DNA of 64,000 nucleotides from Pseudomonas sp. Root71 (GTDB lineage Bacteria > Pseudomonadota > Gammaproteobacteria > Pseudomonadales > Pseudomonadaceae): contig NZ_LMHY01000022.1 in assembly GCF_001429045.1 (NCBI RefSeq), forward strand, positions 22,319 through 86,318, written 5' to 3'. Shown here in pieces: positions 41,390 through 50,619 of the stretch. The notes beneath the pieces were generated by a model. That model did not search any database. It was not told the origin of the DNA and worked only from the letters and a program-made list of their open reading frames with translations. Both the position numbers and the translations under genes were made by a program. Each line of letters starts with the position of its first letter. Positions within the stretch are counted from its first letter, which is position 1.

Positions 41390-42348
41390 CCTCACTATTC
41401 GATGTAACCGATAACGACGACATTCTTGCCCTGCAGCCGCGCCTGACCGATGACGACCCCGGTGTACGCCGGATCGCGCTGATCGAACTGGCCGATCTCG
41501 AGGAGCCGGACGGCCTGCTGTGGCTGATCGATCGACTGGCCGAAGACCCGATTGCGGACGTTCGCGCCGAAGCCGCACGCCTGCTGGAAGCCTGGGAGGA
41601 CGAACCGGTGGTCGAAGCGCTGTGCCAGGCCCTGACGGACCCATCCCCGGCGGTGCAGGTGGCCGCAGCGCAAAGCCTCAGCCTGCTCAAGAGTGAAGCG
41701 GCGGGCCGGGTCATCCTGCCGTGGACCGGGCACGCCGACAGCGGCGTACGCATCGCCGCATTCAGGGCGTTGCGCGAGTTGCGTTGCCCCGATGCCGCCG
41801 ATGCGGCGGCCCGGGCACTGATTGATGAAAGCGCCAGCGTGCGCCGTGAGGCGGTGGGCGTGCTCGGCTGGCTCAAGCAACTCGATGCCTTGCCGGCCTT
41901 GGCGCGGTTGGCCAGCGCTGACCCGGACACTGAAGTTCGGCGCGCCGCCACCGGGGCGCTGGGCCTGGCGTCTGACGCACAGGTGCTGCCGGCCCTGCGC
42001 CAGGCCTTGCGCGACGCTGCCTGGCAAGTCCGCGAAGAAGCCGCCACCACCCTGGGTAAGGTCGGCCACCTCGACGCCGGCCCGGCCCTGATCGACGCCC
42101 TGGACGACGATTACTGGCAAGTGCGCCTGCGCGCCACCCGCAGCCTCGGTCGCTTGCGTTTTGTACCGGCGCTCGAAGCGCTGATCGACACCCTCGGCCA
42201 CCGCATCAGCAACCTGCGCAAGGAAGCCGCGCTGGCCCTGGGCGAATTGAACGACCCACGGGCCATTGCGCCGTTGCAGGCCGCACAGGACGACGGCGAC
42301 CCGGAAGTGCGCAAGGCCGTGCGCATTGCCTTGAGTCAACTGCAATGA
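41386..42348 (+). CDS. HEAT/PBS-lyase-repeat protein
   Basis: A 320-residue all-helical repeat protein with about nine HEAT-like units, each of form …DPDTEVRRAATGALGLA or …YWQVRLRATRSLGRL. PBS-lyase HEAT repeats (CpcE/F type) also occur in Fe-S and cofactor maturation proteins. It is coupled (ATGA) to the ATPase and overlaps DUF971 by 4 bases, so it belongs to this operon. It may be a scaffold or chaperone for the flavoprotein-ferredoxin complex; that is inference. Confidence 0.85.
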   Translation: MTSLFDVTDNDDILALQPRLTDDDPGVRRIALIELADLEEPDGLLWLIDRLAEDPIADVRAEAARLLEAWEDEPVVEALCQALTDPSPAVQVAAAQSLSLLKSEAAGRVILPWTGHADSGVRIAAFRALRELRCPDAADAAARALIDESASVRREAVGVLGWLKQLDALPALARLASADPDTEVRRAATGALGLASDAQVLPALRQALRDAAWQVREEAATTLGKVGHLDAGPALIDALDDDYWQVRLRATRSLGRLRFVPALEALIDTLGHRISNLRKEAALALGELNDPRAIAPLQAAQDDGDPEVRKAVRIALSQLQ

Positions 42349-42623
42349 ACCCGTTGGCGATTGGCAACTCCCGCAGCAAACAGCAGTTGCGCCTGAACTG
42401 GCCGGGTGGCCGCGAGCAACTGCTGGAGCATGCCGAACTACGCCGCCAGTGTCCGTGCTCGCAATGCCGGGCGTTTCGTTTGCGGGGGATGGCGCCGATG
42501 GTGGACGGGCGGGTTCAGGTGATCGAACTGAATCCGCAAGGGTATGGCCTGCAACTGGTGTTCAGCGATGGGCATGAGCAGGGGATTTATCCGTGGGCCT
42601 ATCTTGCTGAACTTACCGAATGA
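42345..42623 (+). CDS. DUF971-domain protein
   Basis: A 92-residue DUF971 protein (also seen as the N-terminal domain of γ-butyrobetaine hydroxylase-like proteins). The RQCPCSQCRAFRLRG motif with three Cys could hold zinc or an Fe-S site, and VIELNPQGYGLQLVFSDGHEQGIYPWAYLAEL is the family core. Last gene of the operon, ended by a hairpin at 42644. A role in Fe-S assembly of the ferredoxin is possible (DUF971 proteins often neighbour Fe-S factors). Confidence 0.88.
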   Translation: MNPLAIGNSRSKQQLRLNWPGGREQLLEHAELRRQCPCSQCRAFRLRGMAPMVDGRVQVIELNPQGYGLQLVFSDGHEQGIYPWAYLAELTE

Positions 42624-42643
42624 ATCGAATTCCATTCCTCATC

Positions 42644-42672
42644 GGGAGCTGTCGCAGTCTAAGGCAGCTCCC
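42644..42672. terminator. Hairpin between convergent operons
   Basis: GGGAGCTG (42644-42651) / CAGCTCCC (42665-42672) between the convergent DUF971 and ABC ATPase genes. No clear T-tract, so efficiency is uncertain. Confidence 0.6.
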
Positions 42673-42692
42673 CCGTGTGCGTTTACAGTTGC

Positions 42693-43412
42693 TTATGTTG
42701 CGAATACCGGTTCAGTAACGGCTCGGATAAACGCATCGTCCACAGTCTTTACGCCATACCGATGCATGAACTCACTACCATTGGCAAAGCGATTGAAGCG
42801 TTGCTGGCTAATCATGTAAAAATAATCACAGTGGTTAATTACCTCATCAACATTATGCGAGGAAACCAGAATAGCGGTGCCCTCCCTGGCGGCGCCGCGT
42901 AGGCATTGCCAAATATAGCGACGAAATTCCGGATCTACACCGGCGGTAGGTTCGTCGAGAATCACGAAGTCTGCAGAAATTGAAAGAAGAGAGAGAGTAA
43001 AGAACCAGCGTGTCTCTCCGTAGCTGCATAGCGATGATTTTTTGTTCCATATGTCTTGATATCGGTCAACTATCGCAGGGCTCCACGCACTTAGTTTTTT
43101 CAGGGTTTTATCTTGTGTCATGGGCTCGCTTGACGACAGCGCAGTCACCATTTTAAAGATGTCACGCATGCGCAACGGTGGGGGAGTGGAGATGATTTGA
43201 GAAAGGTATAAACAGTGACTGAAGTCGTTTTTTATGAAGCCGGACTTTGCTTTTTTAAGGTCACAGACGATATCGAAGAAAGTTGTTTTTCCAGATCCGT
43301 TGGGCCCCAGAATGCCGACAATGTCGCCTTGAGTAACCTCAAGAGATGCCTGGGTCAAGAGGGGGTTGTCTGTATAGGAGAAGTCAATGCTCTGCGCCGT
43401 GAATTTTTTCAT
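42693..43412 (-). CDS. ABC exporter ATPase with degenerate signature motif
   Basis: A 239-residue ATPase. Start ATG 43412 overlaps the permease stop (TGATG), with GGAG nine bases upstream, and is preferred to an earlier in-frame ATG 43427. Walker A GPNGSGKTT and Walker B FVILDEPTAGVD are intact. The signature is LCSYGETRWF in place of LSGGQ, with Tyr and Glu at conserved Gly and Gln positions. Relative to the permease it is of ABC-2 type. GC is low compared with flanking genes, so it was probably acquired. Substrate unknown. Confidence 0.85.
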   Translation of the reverse strand: MKKFTAQSIDFSYTDNPLLTQASLEVTQGDIVGILGPNGSGKTTFFDIVCDLKKAKSGFIKNDFSHCLYLSQIISTPPPLRMRDIFKMVTALSSSEPMTQDKTLKKLSAWSPAIVDRYQDIWNKKSSLCSYGETRWFFTLSLLSISADFVILDEPTAGVDPEFRRYIWQCLRGAAREGTAILVSSHNVDEVINHCDYFYMISQQRFNRFANGSEFMHRYGVKTVDDAFIRAVTEPVFAT

Positions 43413-44155
43413 CAGTATCGGCTCCATACGGGATTGATTCTTAGGTGCTTGAACGTTCTGTGCAGTACTGAAATAAATAAAAGAATTATTGCTGTCGTGA
43501 TGAGTTTGTTGGATTCAAGACCTTGTTCCATTATCTGGCTTGCAAGTGTCAGTGGATTTGCGAGGTTCAAAGTGTCGGTGATGGGGTTTGATCTGCTGGC
43601 ACTCATTACGCCGAGAATCAGCATGCAGAACGAAAAAATGGAAAGCAAAGTGTTCGAGTTCTGAAAGTTGATCGGTAACAATGAAAATGCAGCCCCGAAA
43701 GTGCAAAACATGATAAAGCAGATGTAAAAGCGTAGTGCGATATTCAGTAATTCATTGAGGGCATAGTTTCCAAATGGGAGTTTGGTCGTTAAGTAAAAGG
43801 TTGCGCAATAGGATATCGATATTAACGAGTAGGCAATGAAGTGCGATAAAAGAAAAATCAGTTTCGATTCCTTGGAGTAAATGAATGATCGGGTGAATCC
43901 ACTTTCCCTTCTTCCGATAATGTAAAAGGCGAATCCGAATAATGCGACACTTGAAGAGATGTAGGCATAAAACCATGCCGAAATCGTAATGTAATTGCTG
44001 GAAAAATAGTTGGGGTCTTGCCTGGTTGTTGCAAGAAAATAGAACATCGCACAAGGTGATATCATGATCCAGAAAAAAGCGATGGGTTCTTTTAATTGTT
44101 CTTTTATGAATATGGATGTTAGGGAGAAAGCTCTGGGCAGAATATTTTTAGTCAT
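43412..44155 (-). CDS. ABC-2 type exporter permease
   Basis: A 247-residue membrane protein with six hydrophobic segments, e.g. PIAFFWIMISPCAMFYFLATT, then FYAYISSSVALFGFAFYII, LIFLLSHFIAYSLISISYCATFYL and ILLFISVLHRTF at the end. It is the ABC-2 fold. Low GC and Ser/Phe/Ile-rich, so it is foreign to the region. It is coupled to the ATPase. It could export a peptide, a lipid or an antibiotic. Confidence 0.8.
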   Translation of the reverse strand: MTKNILPRAFSLTSIFIKEQLKEPIAFFWIMISPCAMFYFLATTRQDPNYFSSNYITISAWFYAYISSSVALFGFAFYIIGRRESGFTRSFIYSKESKLIFLLSHFIAYSLISISYCATFYLTTKLPFGNYALNELLNIALRFYICFIMFCTFGAAFSLLPINFQNSNTLLSIFSFCMLILGVMSASRSNPITDTLNLANPLTLASQIMEQGLESNKLITTAIILLFISVLHRTFKHLRINPVWSRY

Positions 44156-44612
44156 TGAGCGTCACTTTTTCAGGCTTGTTGTTTTTTATTTTTCTTTTAT
44201 TTGTGGGGGCGCTTGGTATTAAGTGGTGCTGCAAGGATTAGTTGATTTTACTGTTGGACGCAAGCGAGAGGGTTTTGTGTTGTAGGGGGATTCCTGCATG
44301 CTTTTAAGATGCGTCCTGCATGATGTTAGGAACCTTAGTGGCTTGGTTTTGTTTTGGTGTGGATAGTTTCTAGCGTGGAACTGTGAAATTCCTTTTTGAA
44401 ACTGTGTTTTAGTTTTAGGCAAGCAGAAATGATCTTGCTATGTTAAGTAGAATATTTCTGTAGGAGTAAATGTGCGTTTCGTACTTTTTTTATGGATTTT
44501 TATTTTCTTCAGATGCTAATTATTTTAGAAAGGCGACGAACGGTAGGCCCTATTTTTTGATCGTCCGTTTTGTTCGAGTAAGGAGTGCTGGACGTTACGT
44601 TTGAACCGGCCT
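44156..44612. other. AT-rich intergenic region upstream of ABC exporter
   Basis: About 450 bases of low-GC sequence upstream of the exporter and before the lexA2 REP element. No convincing gene is seen. One minus-strand frame from TTG 44422 to 44219 codes for a basic 67-residue peptide without a good RBS. It might be a coincidence or a cargo peptide of the exporter. Composition continues that of the exporter genes, so this is part of the same acquired segment. Confidence 0.4.
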
Positions 44613-44695
44613 CCTGTAGGAGCTGCCGCAGGCTGCGATCTTTTCGCTCTGGTCTCAAGAGATCGCAGCCTCGTTTCACTCGACAGCTCCTACAC
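44613..44695. repeat. Paired REP element upstream of lexA2
   Basis: CTGTAGGAGCTGCCGCAGGC on the left and an inverted, partly diverged copy (GATCGCAGCC…CGACAGCTCCTACA) on the right, same family as at 34968 and 39639. Confidence 0.8.
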
Positions 44696-44720
44696 GGTCC
44701 TTGCCAGGAAAAAGCCAAAA

Positions 44721-44736
44721 GAGTACAAATGTACTC
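44721..44736. promoter_or_regulatory. LexA2 operator overlapping gene start
   Basis: GAGTACAAATGTACTC is a perfect inverted repeat (GAGTAC-N4-GTACTC). It matches the GTAC-N4-GT-C pattern known for Pseudomonas LexA2, which differs from the CTGT-N8-ACAG of LexA1. It ends one base before the start of lexA2, ideal for autorepression of the whole cassette. Confidence 0.85.
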
Positions 44737-44737
44737 C

Positions 44738-45346
44738 ATGACGACTCTGACTCCCCGCCGTACCGCCATCCTGACCTTTATCCGCGATCGCATCGCCGAG
44801 CACGGTCAGCCTCCGAGCCTCGCTGAAATCAGCGAGGCGTTCGGTTTTGCCTCTCGCAGTGTGGCGCGCAAGCATGTGCTGGCGCTGACCGAAGCCGGGT
44901 TTATCGAGGTCAACCCGCATCAGGCCCGGGGCATTCGCCTGCTCGGGCAGCCGCCGCGGCCCGAGTTGCTGGACATCCCGGTGCTTGGCCGGGTGGCGGC
45001 CGGTGCGCCGATCGGGGCTGATGCCGAGGTGCACAGCCGCTTGCTGCTCGATCCGTCGATCTTCTCGCGGGTGCCGGACTACATGTTGCGGGTGCGCGGT
45101 GATTCGATGATCGAGGACGGCATTCTCGACGGCGATCTGGTGGGCGTGCACCGCAACCCCGAGGCGCTCAACGGCCAGATCGTCGTGGCGCGGCTCGACG
45201 GCGAAGTCACCATCAAGCGCTTCGAGCGGGTCGGCGATGTGGTTCGCCTGCTGCCACGCAACCCGGCCTACCAGCCGATCATTGTCGAGGCCGACCGGGA
45301 CCTGGCCATCGAAGGCGTGTTCTGTGGCCTGGTGAGGCAAGGCTGA
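44738..45346 (+). CDS. lexA2: LexA2 SOS repressor of the mutasome cassette
   Basis: A 202-residue LexA. HTH residues 20-50 (PPSLAEISEAFGFASRSVARKHVLAL). Self-cleavage site Ala88-Gly89 in RVAAGAP, with catalytic Ser123 (GDSMIEDGI) and Lys160 (GEVTIKRF). ATG 44738 is chosen because an earlier ATG (44729) lies within the operator. It represses itself and the imuA-imuB-dnaE2 genes; RecA-stimulated cleavage de-represses them. The stop overlaps the imuA start (TGATG). Confidence 0.95.
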   Translation: MTTLTPRRTAILTFIRDRIAEHGQPPSLAEISEAFGFASRSVARKHVLALTEAGFIEVNPHQARGIRLLGQPPRPELLDIPVLGRVAAGAPIGADAEVHSRLLLDPSIFSRVPDYMLRVRGDSMIEDGILDGDLVGVHRNPEALNGQIVVARLDGEVTIKRFERVGDVVRLLPRNPAYQPIIVEADRDLAIEGVFCGLVRQG

Positions 45347-45963
45347 TGGGCGCCGTCGTTGCGCTGGATACGCTGTTCAATGGCGGCCAGGTCTGGAAGG
45401 GCCGGCCTGCGCCACCGGCCGCCAGCCCGCAACCCACCGGGCATGCCGCGCTGGACGCCGCGTTGCCCAGCGGTGGCTGGCCGGAGGCGGCGCTGACGGA
45501 AATCCTGTTGGCCGGGCAGGGCGTGGGCGAGCTGCAACTGGTGTGGCCGACCCTGGCACGGCTGTCTGCGGCGGGCGAGCGCATCGTGCTGGTGGCGCCG
45601 CCTTATGTGCCGTACCCCCAGGCGTGGCAGGGCGCCGGGGTCGATCTGCGGCAGTTGTCGATCATCCAGGCCAGCGAGCGCGATGCACTGTGGGCCGCGG
45701 AGCAATGCCTGCGTTCGGGCAGTTGCGGCGCGGTGCTGTGCTGGCCGCACAAGGCCGATGACCGCGCCTTGCGCCGCTTGCAGGTGGCGGCGGAAACCGG
45801 CCAGACCCTGGCCTTCGCCTATCGTCCCCTCGGTGAAGCGATCAACCCTTCGCCGGCGGCCCTGCGCATTGCCATCGATGCCCGTCCGGCACAACTGCGG
45901 GTGCTCAAGTGCCGCGGCGGCCTGGCCCGTTCGGCGCCGATTGCCTTCGCCGTGGGGCATTGA
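45346..45963 (+). CDS. imuA: ImuA, mutasome component
   Basis: A 205-residue ImuA (SulA-related/RecA-fold). Features: GHAALDAALPSGGWPEAALTEILLAGQGVGELQLVWPTLARLSAAGERIVLVAPPYVPYP and PQPTG ahead of it. It is the first partner of ImuB and DnaE2 in translesion synthesis. It is coupled to lexA2 by TGATG; imuB follows 7 bases after its stop. Confidence 0.93.
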   Translation: MGAVVALDTLFNGGQVWKGRPAPPAASPQPTGHAALDAALPSGGWPEAALTEILLAGQGVGELQLVWPTLARLSAAGERIVLVAPPYVPYPQAWQGAGVDLRQLSIIQASERDALWAAEQCLRSGSCGAVLCWPHKADDRALRRLQVAAETGQTLAFAYRPLGEAINPSPAALRIAIDARPAQLRVLKCRGGLARSAPIAFAVGH

Positions 45964-45970
45964 GGTTGCC

Positions 45971-47386
45971 ATGCGCTGGGTCTGCATTGTTTTCCCGCAA
46001 TTGGCGCTGGACGCGGTACTGCGTCAGCGCGCCGATCCCGATGAACCCCTGGCGCTGCTGACCGGCCCGGCCCAGCGCCGGGTGCTGCAGGCCGTCAACG
46101 GCGCGGCGCGGGCGCTGGGTTTGCGTCCAGGCCAGTCCATGAGCGCGGCACAGGCCTTGAGCAAAGGTTTTGTCACGGCTGAATATGACGCTGCTGAAAT
46201 CGAACACTGGCAGCGGTTTCTCGCCGCCTGGGCCTATCGCTTCAGTTCCCAGGTCAGCGTGCATTACCCCCGGGCCCTGGTGTTCGAGATCGAATCCAGC
46301 CTCGGCCTGTTCGGCGCCTGGCCGCAATTCGAAGCGCTTCTGCGCCGTGAACTCGGTGAACTGGGGTTTCGCCACCGCATCGTGGCCGCGCCCAACCCGG
46401 TGGCGGCGCGGGTGCTGGCCAACGCCTATGACGGACTGGTGGTGCCGGACGATCAAGCCTTGCAGCATCACCTGGGGCAAATGCCCGTCGACCGGGTCGG
46501 CCTCGAAGCCTCGGTCGCCACGGCCTTGTCGCGCATGGGCCTGCGCACCTTGAGCCAGGTGCAGGCGCTGCCCCGGCATAGCCTGGCCCGGCGCTTCGAG
46601 GCCCAGGTGCTCAAGCACCTGGATGCCCTCTTGGGTTTGCGGCGGTTGGCGCTGGCGTTCTACCTGCCGCCGGACCGCTTCGATGTGCGTATCGAGCTCA
46701 ATTTCGATGTGCAGTCCCATCAAGCCTTGCTGTTTCCGTTGCGCCGGTTGACGGGAGACCTGTCGGCGTTCCTCTGCGGTCGCGATAGCGGCGTACAGCG
46801 TTTCGACCTGCATCTGGAGCACGCCGGGTTGCCGGACACGCTCATCAAGGTCGGCCTGCTCAGTGCCGAGCGCGATCCGGCGATGCTCTTCGAACTGGCC
46901 CGGGGGCGGCTGGAGCAAGTCCAGGTCGAGGCGCCGGTGCGCGGCTTTCGCCTGCGCGCCGAGGATTTGCCGACCTTCGTGCCCCAGCATCAGGAACTGT
47001 TCGACGATCGCCCGCAACAGTCCTTGCCCTGGGAGCAACTGCGCGAACGCCTGCGTGCACGGCTGGGGGATGACGCGGTGCATGGCTTGCGCTTCCAGGC
47101 CGATCACCGCCCCGAGTGCGCGTGGCAGGCCCGTGCCGACAGCCAGCCTTGCGCGGTGCCGGCCGCGGTGAAACGGCCGGGCTGGCTGCTGACTGAGCCG
47201 CTGGCCGTGCATCAGGGCTCGGCGCGCATCCTCATGGGGCCGGAGCGTATCGAGTCCGGCTGGTGGGACGGCGACGACGTACGCCGTGACTATTACCTGA
47301 TCGAAACCCGTGCCGGCCAACAGGGCTGGGCCTACCGGGCGGTCGGTGAGGACGGCCCGCTGTGGTTGCAGGGCTGGTTCGCATGA
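45971..47386 (+). CDS. imuB: ImuB, Y-family polymerase-like protein
   Basis: A 471-residue Y-family-like protein that lacks the acidic catalytic residues of real Y polymerases (the N-terminal [15 protein letters not shown] has no D-x-D). It has [13 protein letters not shown], the fingers/palm-like [28 protein letters not shown], helix-hairpin-helix region [24 protein letters not shown] and a C-terminal extension with [22 protein letters not shown]. It links DnaE2 to the β-clamp. Start ATG 45971. It overlaps dnaE2 by 4 bases. Confidence 0.95.
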   Translation: MRWVCIVFPQLALDAVLRQRADPDEPLALLTGPAQRRVLQAVNGAARALGLRPGQSMSAAQALSKGFVTAEYDAAEIEHWQRFLAAWAYRFSSQVSVHYPRALVFEIESSLGLFGAWPQFEALLRRELGELGFRHRIVAAPNPVAARVLANAYDGLVVPDDQALQHHLGQMPVDRVGLEASVATALSRMGLRTLSQVQALPRHSLARRFEAQVLKHLDALLGLRRLALAFYLPPDRFDVRIELNFDVQSHQALLFPLRRLTGDLSAFLCGRDSGVQRFDLHLEHAGLPDTLIKVGLLSAERDPAMLFELARGRLEQVQVEAPVRGFRLRAEDLPTFVPQHQELFDDRPQQSLPWEQLRERLRARLGDDAVHGLRFQADHRPECAWQARADSQPCAVPAAVKRPGWLLTEPLAVHQGSARILMGPERIESGWWDGDDVRRDYYLIETRAGQQGWAYRAVGEDGPLWLQGWFA

Positions 47387-50300
47387 GCAGCGACTATGCC
47401 GAACTGCACTGCCTGTCGAACTTCAGCTTCCAGCGCGGTGCCTCCAGTGCCCTCGAGCTGTTCCAGCGCGCGAAAAAGCAGGGTTATCAAGCCCTGGCGA
47501 TCACCGACGAATGCACCCTGGCGGGCATCGTTCGGGCCTGGCAAGCGGCGAAGTCCGTGGAGTTGCCGCTGATCATCGGCAGTGAAATACGCATCGAGAA
47601 CGGTCCGAAACTGGTGCTGCTGGTGGAGAGCCTCGAGGGCTATCAGGCGCTGTGCCGATTGATCACCCGCGCCCGGCGCCGCACGCAGAAAGGCCAGTAT
47701 CAGGTGCTGCATGAAGACTTCAGCGAGCCCTTGCCGGGATTGTTGGCGTTGTGGGTGCCGGACGCTGTCGATGCCTTTGAACAGGGGCGCTGGCTCAAAC
47801 AGGTCTTCGCCGAGCGCCTGTGGCTGGCGGTGCAGTTGCATCGCGGCCAGGACGATGCCCGGCGCCTGGGCGATCTGCTGACCCTGGCCAGGGAGTTGTG
47901 CATCGCGGCCGTGGCCAGTGGCGATGTGCACATGCACGCGCGCGGCCGGCGCGCCTTGCAGGACACCATGACCGCGATCCGTCATCACCTGCCGGTGGCC
48001 GATGCCGGGTTGCGCCTGCACCCCAACGGCGAGCGCCATCTGCGCAGCCTCGACGTGCTGCAAGCGCTTTATCCGCCCGACTTGCTGGCCGAAACGCTGA
48101 ACATCGCCCGGCGCTGCACCTTTGATCTTGGCCAGTTGCGTTACCAGTACCCCCGCGAACTGGTGCCGCAAGGACACTCGGCTACCTCGTGGCTGCGTCA
48201 TTTGACCGAGGAAGGCATCGAGTGGCGCTGGCCAAAAGGGCCGAAAAGCGAAGTGCTGGTGCAGATCGACAAGGAGCTGCAACTGATCGCGGAGCTGGGC
48301 TATGAAAGCTACTTCCTGACAGTCCACGACATCGTCCGCTTTGCCCGCCAGCAACAGATTCTTTGTCAGGGGCGCGGTTCTGCCGCCAACTCGGCAGTGT
48401 GCTTCGCCCTGGGCATCACCGAAATCGATCCGGATCGCACCACGTTGTTGTTCGAGCGCTTTCTGTCCAAGGAACGTAACGAGCCGCCGGACATAGACGT
48501 CGATTTCGAGCATGAACGCCGCGAGGAAGTCTTGCAGTACGTGTTCCAGCGTTATGGCCGGGCCCGGGCCGCATTGACGGCGGTGGTCAGCACTTACCAC
48601 GCCGCCGGAGCGGTGCGCGATGTGGCCAAGGCCTTGGGCTTGCCGCCGGACCAGATCAACGCCCTGGCCGATTGTTGCGGGCACTGGAGCGATGAAACGC
48701 CTCCCGTGGAACGTCTGCGCGAGGGCGGGTTTGACCCCGAAAGCCCAGTGTTGCACCGGGTGCTGAGCCTGACGGGGCAGTTGATCGGCTTCCCCCGGCA
48801 TTTGTCCCAGCACCCCGGCGGTTTCGTGATTTCCGAGCAGCCGCTGGACAGTCTGGTGCCGGTGGAAAATGCCGCCATGGCCGAGCGCACCATCATCCAG
48901 TGGGACAAGGATGATCTCGATGCGGTCGGTTTGCTCAAGGTCGATATCCTGGCGCTGGGCATGCTCAGCGCGATTCGCCGATGTTTCGATCTGCTGCGCC
49001 GGCACCGGGGGCTGGACCTGAGTCTGGCGACCATCCCGTCCGAAGATACGGCCACCTACGAAATGATCGGTCGGGCCGACACCATCGGCGTGTTCCAGAT
49101 CGAATCCCGGGCGCAGATGTCGATGCTGCCGAGGCTCAGGCCGAAGACGTTTTACGACCTGGTGATCGAGGTCGCCATCGTTCGGCCGGGTCCGATCCAG
49201 GGCGGCATGGTGCATCCGTACCTTCGGCGACGGAACAAGGAAGAACCGGAGGCCTATCCGTCACCGGAGCTGGAGGTGGTGCTCAAGCGCACCCTCGGCG
49301 TTCCTCTGTTTCAGGAACAGGTGATGCAGATCGCCATCGTCGCCGCCGACTACAGCCCCGGCGAGGCCGACCAGCTACGCCGTTCCATGGCCGCGTGGAA
49401 ACGCCATGGCGGGCTCGAGCCACACAAGGAACGGCTGGCCGCCGGGATGAAGAAAAACGGCTACACCGCCGAGTTCGCCGCGCAGATCTTCGAGCAGATC
49501 AAGGGCTTTGGCAGCTACGGTTTTCCCGAGTCCCACGCGGCCAGTTTTGCCTTGCTGACCTACGCCAGTTGCTGGTTGAAATGCCACGAGCCGGCGGCCT
49601 TCGCCTGTGCGCTGATCAACAGTTGGCCGATGGGGTTCTACAGCCCGGACCAGATTCTGCAGGACGTACGGCGTCATCATTTGCAGGTTCGTCCGGTGGA
49701 CGTGCGCGCCAGTGACTGGGATTGCAGCCTGGAGCCGATCGCCGGTGCGCAACCGGCGATTCGCTTGGGGCTACGCATGATCAAGGGTTTTCGCGAGGAC
49801 GATGCCCGGCGCATCGAGACGGCACGCTCCAAAGGCGCGTTTGCCGACATCGCCGACCTGGGCGAACGGGCGCGACTCGATGCCCGCGCCCAGGAGCAAC
49901 TGGCCGATGCCGGCGCGTTGCGTGGGCTGGCCGGCGACCGGCATCGGGCACGCTGGGAAGTGGCCGGGGTACAAAAACAGCTGGGTCTGTTTGCCGGCCT
50001 GCCGAGCCAGGAAGAGAACGCGGTGTCGTTGCCCAGACCCACCGTGGGCGAGGACCTGCAAGCCGATTACGCCAGTGTCGGCACCACCCTCGGGCCGCAT
50101 CCGTTGGCCCTGTTGCGCGGTGAGTTGAAGGCGCGGCGCTGCCGCAGTTCGAAGGAGTTGCTGGACGTCGAGCACGGTCGGCCCGTCAGCGTTGCCGGAC
50201 TGGTTACCGGCCGACAACGCCCGGCCACCGCCAGCGGCGTGACGTTCGTTACCCTCGAGGACGAGTTCGGCAACGTCAACGTGGTGGTGTGGCGCGACCT

Positions 50301-50460
50301 GGCAGAGCGCCAGCGCCAAGTGTTGGTCGGCTCGCAGTTGCTCAAGGTCGATGGGCGCTGGGAGAAGGAGGGTGAGGTCCGGCATCTGATTGCCGGACGC
50401 TTGAGTGACCTGAGCCCGTTGCTCGATGGCATCAGCGTGCGCAGCCGGGATTTTCACTAA
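47383..50460 (+). CDS. dnaE2: DnaE2, error-prone DNA polymerase III α-like
   Basis: A 1025-residue DnaE2. PHP domain first ([20 protein letters not shown] … [16 protein letters not shown]), then the polymerase with [24 protein letters not shown] and the catalytic [17 protein letters not shown] helix-hairpin-helix/β-binding part follows, and an OB domain near the C-terminus ([21 protein letters not shown]). It lacks the long C-terminal part of DnaE1. It makes the damage-induced mutagenic polymerase with ImuA and ImuB. ATG 47383 overlaps the imuB stop. Confidence 0.96.
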   Translation: MSSDYAELHCLSNFSFQRGASSALELFQRAKKQGYQALAITDECTLAGIVRAWQAAKSVELPLIIGSEIRIENGPKLVLLVESLEGYQALCRLITRARRRTQKGQYQVLHEDFSEPLPGLLALWVPDAVDAFEQGRWLKQVFAERLWLAVQLHRGQDDARRLGDLLTLARELCIAAVASGDVHMHARGRRALQDTMTAIRHHLPVADAGLRLHPNGERHLRSLDVLQALYPPDLLAETLNIARRCTFDLGQLRYQYPRELVPQGHSATSWLRHLTEEGIEWRWPKGPKSEVLVQIDKELQLIAELGYESYFLTVHDIVRFARQQQILCQGRGSAANSAVCFALGITEIDPDRTTLLFERFLSKERNEPPDIDVDFEHERREEVLQYVFQRYGRARAALTAVVSTYHAAGAVRDVAKALGLPPDQINALADCCGHWSDETPPVERLREGGFDPESPVLHRVLSLTGQLIGFPRHLSQHPGGFVISEQPLDSLVPVENAAMAERTIIQWDKDDLDAVGLLKVDILALGMLSAIRRCFDLLRRHRGLDLSLATIPSEDTATYEMIGRADTIGVFQIESRAQMSMLPRLRPKTFYDLVIEVAIVRPGPIQGGMVHPYLRRRNKEEPEAYPSPELEVVLKRTLGVPLFQEQVMQIAIVAADYSPGEADQLRRSMAAWKRHGGLEPHKERLAAGMKKNGYTAEFAAQIFEQIKGFGSYGFPESHAASFALLTYASCWLKCHEPAAFACALINSWPMGFYSPDQILQDVRRHHLQVRPVDVRASDWDCSLEPIAGAQPAIRLGLRMIKGFREDDARRIETARSKGAFADIADLGERARLDARAQEQLADAGALRGLAGDRHRARWEVAGVQKQLGLFAGLPSQEENAVSLPRPTVGEDLQADYASVGTTLGPHPLALLRGELKARRCRSSKELLDVEHGRPVSVAGLVTGRQRPATASGVTFVTLEDEFGNVNVVVWRDLAERQRQVLVGSQLLKVDGRWEKEGEVRHLIAGRLSDLSPLLDGISVRSRDFH

Positions 50461-50472
50461 CCCCGCATTTCC

Positions 50473-50496
50473 CTGTAGGAGCGAGCCTGCTCGCGG
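50473..50496. repeat. Short REP-like hairpin after dnaE2
   Basis: TGTAGGAGCGAGCCTGCTCGCGG: a short inverted repeat GCGAGC/GCTCGC (50481-50494) in the REP consensus context. It is 20 bases after the dnaE2 stop and may end the cassette transcript. Confidence 0.7.
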
Positions 50497-50619
50497 TTAC
50501 TGAGGACCAAATAGTGGGATCTCCAGTGGCCCGCGAGAATCAGCTATACCTCTATGAAACGAATAGCGCGCAGGATGCTCGAAACAAACGGGTGCAACTT
50601 ACCGGGATAGAGCCAGCCG

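Noticed and set aside
44219..44422. 67-codon minus-strand frame upstream of the ABC exporter as a cargo peptide
   Set aside because: TTG start, no clear RBS and no leader or Gly-Gly pattern; kept only as a remark in the intergenic entry.
47332..49215. 627-codon minus-strand open frame inside dnaE2
   Set aside because: Shadow of dnaE2; the protein is low-complexity in His, Gln and Arg and matches no family pattern.
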